Assembly: GCA_030704615.1 (NCBI GenBank) | Contig: CM060732.1 | Location: 77,543,053 to 77,607,052 of the forward strand | Source: Takakia lepidozioides | Lineage: Eukaryota; Streptophyta; Takakiopsida; Takakiales; Takakiaceae | Direction: 5' to 3' | DNA: 64,000 bases | Part shown: one piece after another, positions 61,468 through 64,000 of the stretch | How the letters are laid out: every line of letters starts with the position of its first letter | Position numbering within the stretch: the first letter of the stretch is position 1 | Made by a program: the position numbers and the translations under genes | The notes under the pieces: generated by a model | The model's database searches: none | What the model saw: only the letters and a program-made list of their open reading frames with translations | Told to the model about the DNA's origin: nothing

Positions 61468-62993
61468 AAAATGGTGAGATCCTCAATTCCTTGTATCCTG
61501 CTAATGTAGGTAATGGAAAAATCGCCAAAGGCGTTGCTCTAGTTGTCTATAAAGAGGGGCGCAGAGGGAAGAGGGGAGCGAAGGCGGGGAGCAGAGGGAG
61601 AGGGGAGCGGAGGGACAGAGGTGGATGCATTTCAGTGGATGAACAGAGTGTACCGCTATTTTCTGCATAACTCTATAGCCACTCGCCCTGTTTTCCAAAT
61701 TTCTTGAAAAAAACACTGCTTCTGAAAACAAAGAGGAGGGGAACAAGCAGCTTTGCAGCTTTTGTCATGTCCAGTAATTAAAACCTCGGTTACTTCCGTT
61801 TGAAGGATTCCTTCTGATGGGTAGCTTGTTGTGGTCAAGCCTTGGGAGCCGGGTTGCAATAGTTCAAAGGAACAGTACAATGGTGGAGGGCCTCTCTGTC
61901 ACAGATATATTGACAGTAGAATAGTTACATGAGGGTTTGTTCACAAGATGTTAGAATACAGCACATAGTTCTACGCGGCACTTAGGACTTTTGAATTTCT
62001 GTTTCCCCTGCTTTTTCCCGGTCACGGCCTATTGTTGCCATCAGTGGAGTGCATGTATCTGGACGGGGTTTTCCACAATGTGTAGATATACAGTCGACTC
62101 TGGATAAATGTTACCTGCTTTTTTGTTATGTCACCCTTAATGTTATGAAATCTCTGCTCTATAAAAATTTACACTTGAAAATGGCATGAGAGCGTTATTG
62201 CTATGTATTATGAAAATATGGCTCTCCTCTTTGTTAGCACACCTCCATAGTTGTTAGATCTTATGCGGAGCCTTAATACAGGTGGTTTGAGAAATAATTC
62301 ATCCACTCTTATCATTCATCCATGGGTATTTTCAATCTAATGAGTAAGTATTGTATTCTTTGATTGAAGAAATACCATATGCAGTGAAGGCTCTATGTAC
62401 TCTAAGCCTTTCCAACTGCTATTTTTGTTATTTTTTTACCTGCTTTATTGTTTTTTCCTCAAATGTTATGTTTTGGATTTTAACCTCTAGTTTGGAGGTA
62501 AATCATCGCAGCTCATAGACCATTGATCGCCATAAAATCTCAAGTGTCTTCTCTAAAATTCCTTGTAAACTTTCTGAATCCTGGACAGACTGAATCATAT
62601 TGAACCCCACTGTTTTTCAATCTAGGGCATGAAGGCCAGGAATGAAACTCGGGAAATGGGTCTTGGTTTCAAAGTCACATGTACTGATGGGGAAAATTCA
62701 ACACAGGTCGGAATCTCACTATCTAGCAGAAAGTAGTCAATGCATAATGATCAAGACAAAACAAATGTTACGGAAGCAAACCAGGCTTTTACTACTTAGA
62801 GAACCCCGGTCTTTTGCGATGCACTAGATGCCTATGGAGCAAAAACATTATAACATTTACGTAGATATATCAGATAAAAATGTTAATCTACTTACATCTC
62901 CACTGCAATATTCTGCTCTAGACTTCCAGTGATCAGGATTGAATTCGGAGATTTAGATTCTCTGCACTTATTTATTGCGTAGTGCTTCGAGCA
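61468..62993. other. Intergenic stretch
   Basis: A purine-rich GGGAGAGGGGAGCGGAGG-like tract occupies about 61555-61625. The rest is ordinary AT-rich sequence containing the CRY-DASH 3' flank. No gene recognised. Confidence 0.35.
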
Positions 62994-64000
62994 TCAATCA
63001 GTCTTGAGCGCCACAGTGTCAGCACCGGTTTCCGTCTCTTTCACAAGCGATGTTGGTTCTTTGAAGTCTGATATATCGTTCTCTGGTGCTTGTTTGGGCT
63101 TTTCCTGGAGTTCCTTGTAGAGCTGTCTAGTTCTGATCGCGAGGACAACACAGATTATGGAGCCTACCAGAGCGACAGCCATCAGGAGATAGAAGGTGAG
63201 ACGATAACATGTAGATCCATGGCATAAGAGAGCCTTTGATCTGGCTGGGCTCGGAGTGAGCAATTTATGTTGTTTCCTCGCCTCTCGATCATAGAGGGAG
63301 CCTGCCATTCTCACCGATAGAAAATCGGTCCCAACAGGACTTCCCACAAAAATGACATTGAAGAGGGTCGCAAAGAAACGCATCCCAAAATTGTCTGAAG
63401 TGATTATAGTGAGTAATGACCACTGGGCCCCGTAGGAGAGGCCTATCAAAATGGAGCCTATGTAGAGGCACCCAGGCACATTGTAGGCCATGAGGAGATG
63501 CCGAACGGCCTGCGAGTGAGGACCAAAGCACATGCGAGAGACACTCCTGTGGGGAGCAAAGACAAGAGAAACAGAAAGGAACTGGGATGATTTGGTCCAT
63601 AGATAGCAAGATAGACCTGCGTGACAATGGCGCCACTTAGACCGAGGAACCCCTTCACCAGACCTATCACAATTGCCTTGTCGGTAGGAAGAGTTTCACG
63701 CACTGCGCAACCGAAGCAGTGTTGAAGAAGGACGTCGAGTTGGCACCGATGGCAATGTACAGACACATTTGCCATACTTGGGGCCGGGCGATCCGACTGG
63801 TCACAGCTAGCCAGAGCATCAGGTAGCCCAACAGATTCTGAACTGCCCCAAAGACAAGAACCACCAAGGGCGGCCCCAAGTCGTATACGAGACCTGCAAT
63901 CACTCCAACATTTGTCCCCAAGTCCTTGAAGAAGCCGATTAAGTTAAGGGTTTTCTGGTCGTATTCCAGACTCGTCTTAATGTCCTGGGAATAGACACCA
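62994..64000 (-). pseudogene. Nodulin-like MFS transporter (NFD4-like), internally deleted, partial at window end
   Basis: The minus strand starts at the window edge with GVYSQDIKTSLEYDQKTLN and FFKDLGTNVGVIAGLVYDL, the N-terminal nodulin-like motif of plant NFD4-type membrane transporters. A frame change near 63690 leads to LPTDKAIVIGLVKGFLGLSG. Near 63530 the sequence jumps frame and position directly to the C-terminal part: LLMAYNVPGCLYIGSILIGL, SYGAQWSLLTIITSDNFG, and RMAGSLYDREARKQH. It ends at 62994 after a basic and acidic tail. The long central loop and several transmembrane helices (roughly the middle third to half of the protein) are missing. With a frameshift and a large deletion this copy cannot make a normal transporter. 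Substrate unknown. Confidence 0.8.

Overview
The window looks like nuclear DNA of a land plant. The evidence is GT-AG (and some GC-AG) introns, an intronless DYW-type pentatricopeptide-repeat gene, a plant INO80 gene, a CRY-DASH gene, a nuclear tRNA-Glu, and Ty1/copia, Ty3/gypsy, LINE, hAT and CACTA elements. The dispersed PPR and NLR/F-box debris, loosely spaced genes and heavy transposon load suggest a fern or another seedless vascular plant. That last step is inference; nothing seen fixes the species.

Layout. 1.6-4.3 kb: intact PPR-DYW gene (+). 5-12.8 kb: repeat-rich block with a copia 5' end (+), a LINE reverse-transcriptase piece (+), a TIR-bounded segment carrying a PPR fragment, and a copia RNase H-LTR-gag junction (-) lying as an inverted repeat of the first copia piece. 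13.5-26.4 kb: INO80 chromatin-remodelling ATPase (-), 21 exons recognised, with a LINE fragment and a 5S rRNA-derived sequence in one intron. Its helicase exons at 18.5-21.2 kb carry stops and frameshifts. 27.3-28.7 kb: an inverted, decayed copy of INO80 exons 6-8 with their introns, followed by PPR scraps. 30.8-33.2 kb: CCDC97-like gene (-), intact, four exons. 34.7 kb: tRNA-Glu(CTC) (-). 35.6-36.8 kb: F-box pseudogene (-). 38.3 kb: NLR-type LRR scrap. 40.1-40.5 kb: two exons resembling a Lon N-terminal domain (-). 42.2-43.2 kb: hAT-like non-autonomous element. 43.8-45.97 kb: gypsy gag in two inverted copies, with a primer-binding site and LTR. 45.98-50.5 kb: a 4.5-kb CACTA element with clear TIRs and a 3-bp target duplication, filled with PPR fragments and three copies of an unidentified gene fragment. 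50.5-56.7 kb: gene-poor, one F-box/LRR scrap. 56.7-61.5 kb: intact 13-exon CRY-DASH gene (+). 63.0-64.0 kb: broken nodulin-like MFS transporter (-), running off the window.

The live host genes are unrelated in pathway: organelle RNA editing (PPR-DYW), chromatin remodelling (INO80), splicing-associated CCDC97, light or DNA repair (CRY-DASH). They look like ordinary single loci separated by repeats. The most unusual structures are the inverted INO80 duplication, the gene-fragment-carrying CACTA element, and the repeated appearance of PPR fragments inside or beside mobile elements.
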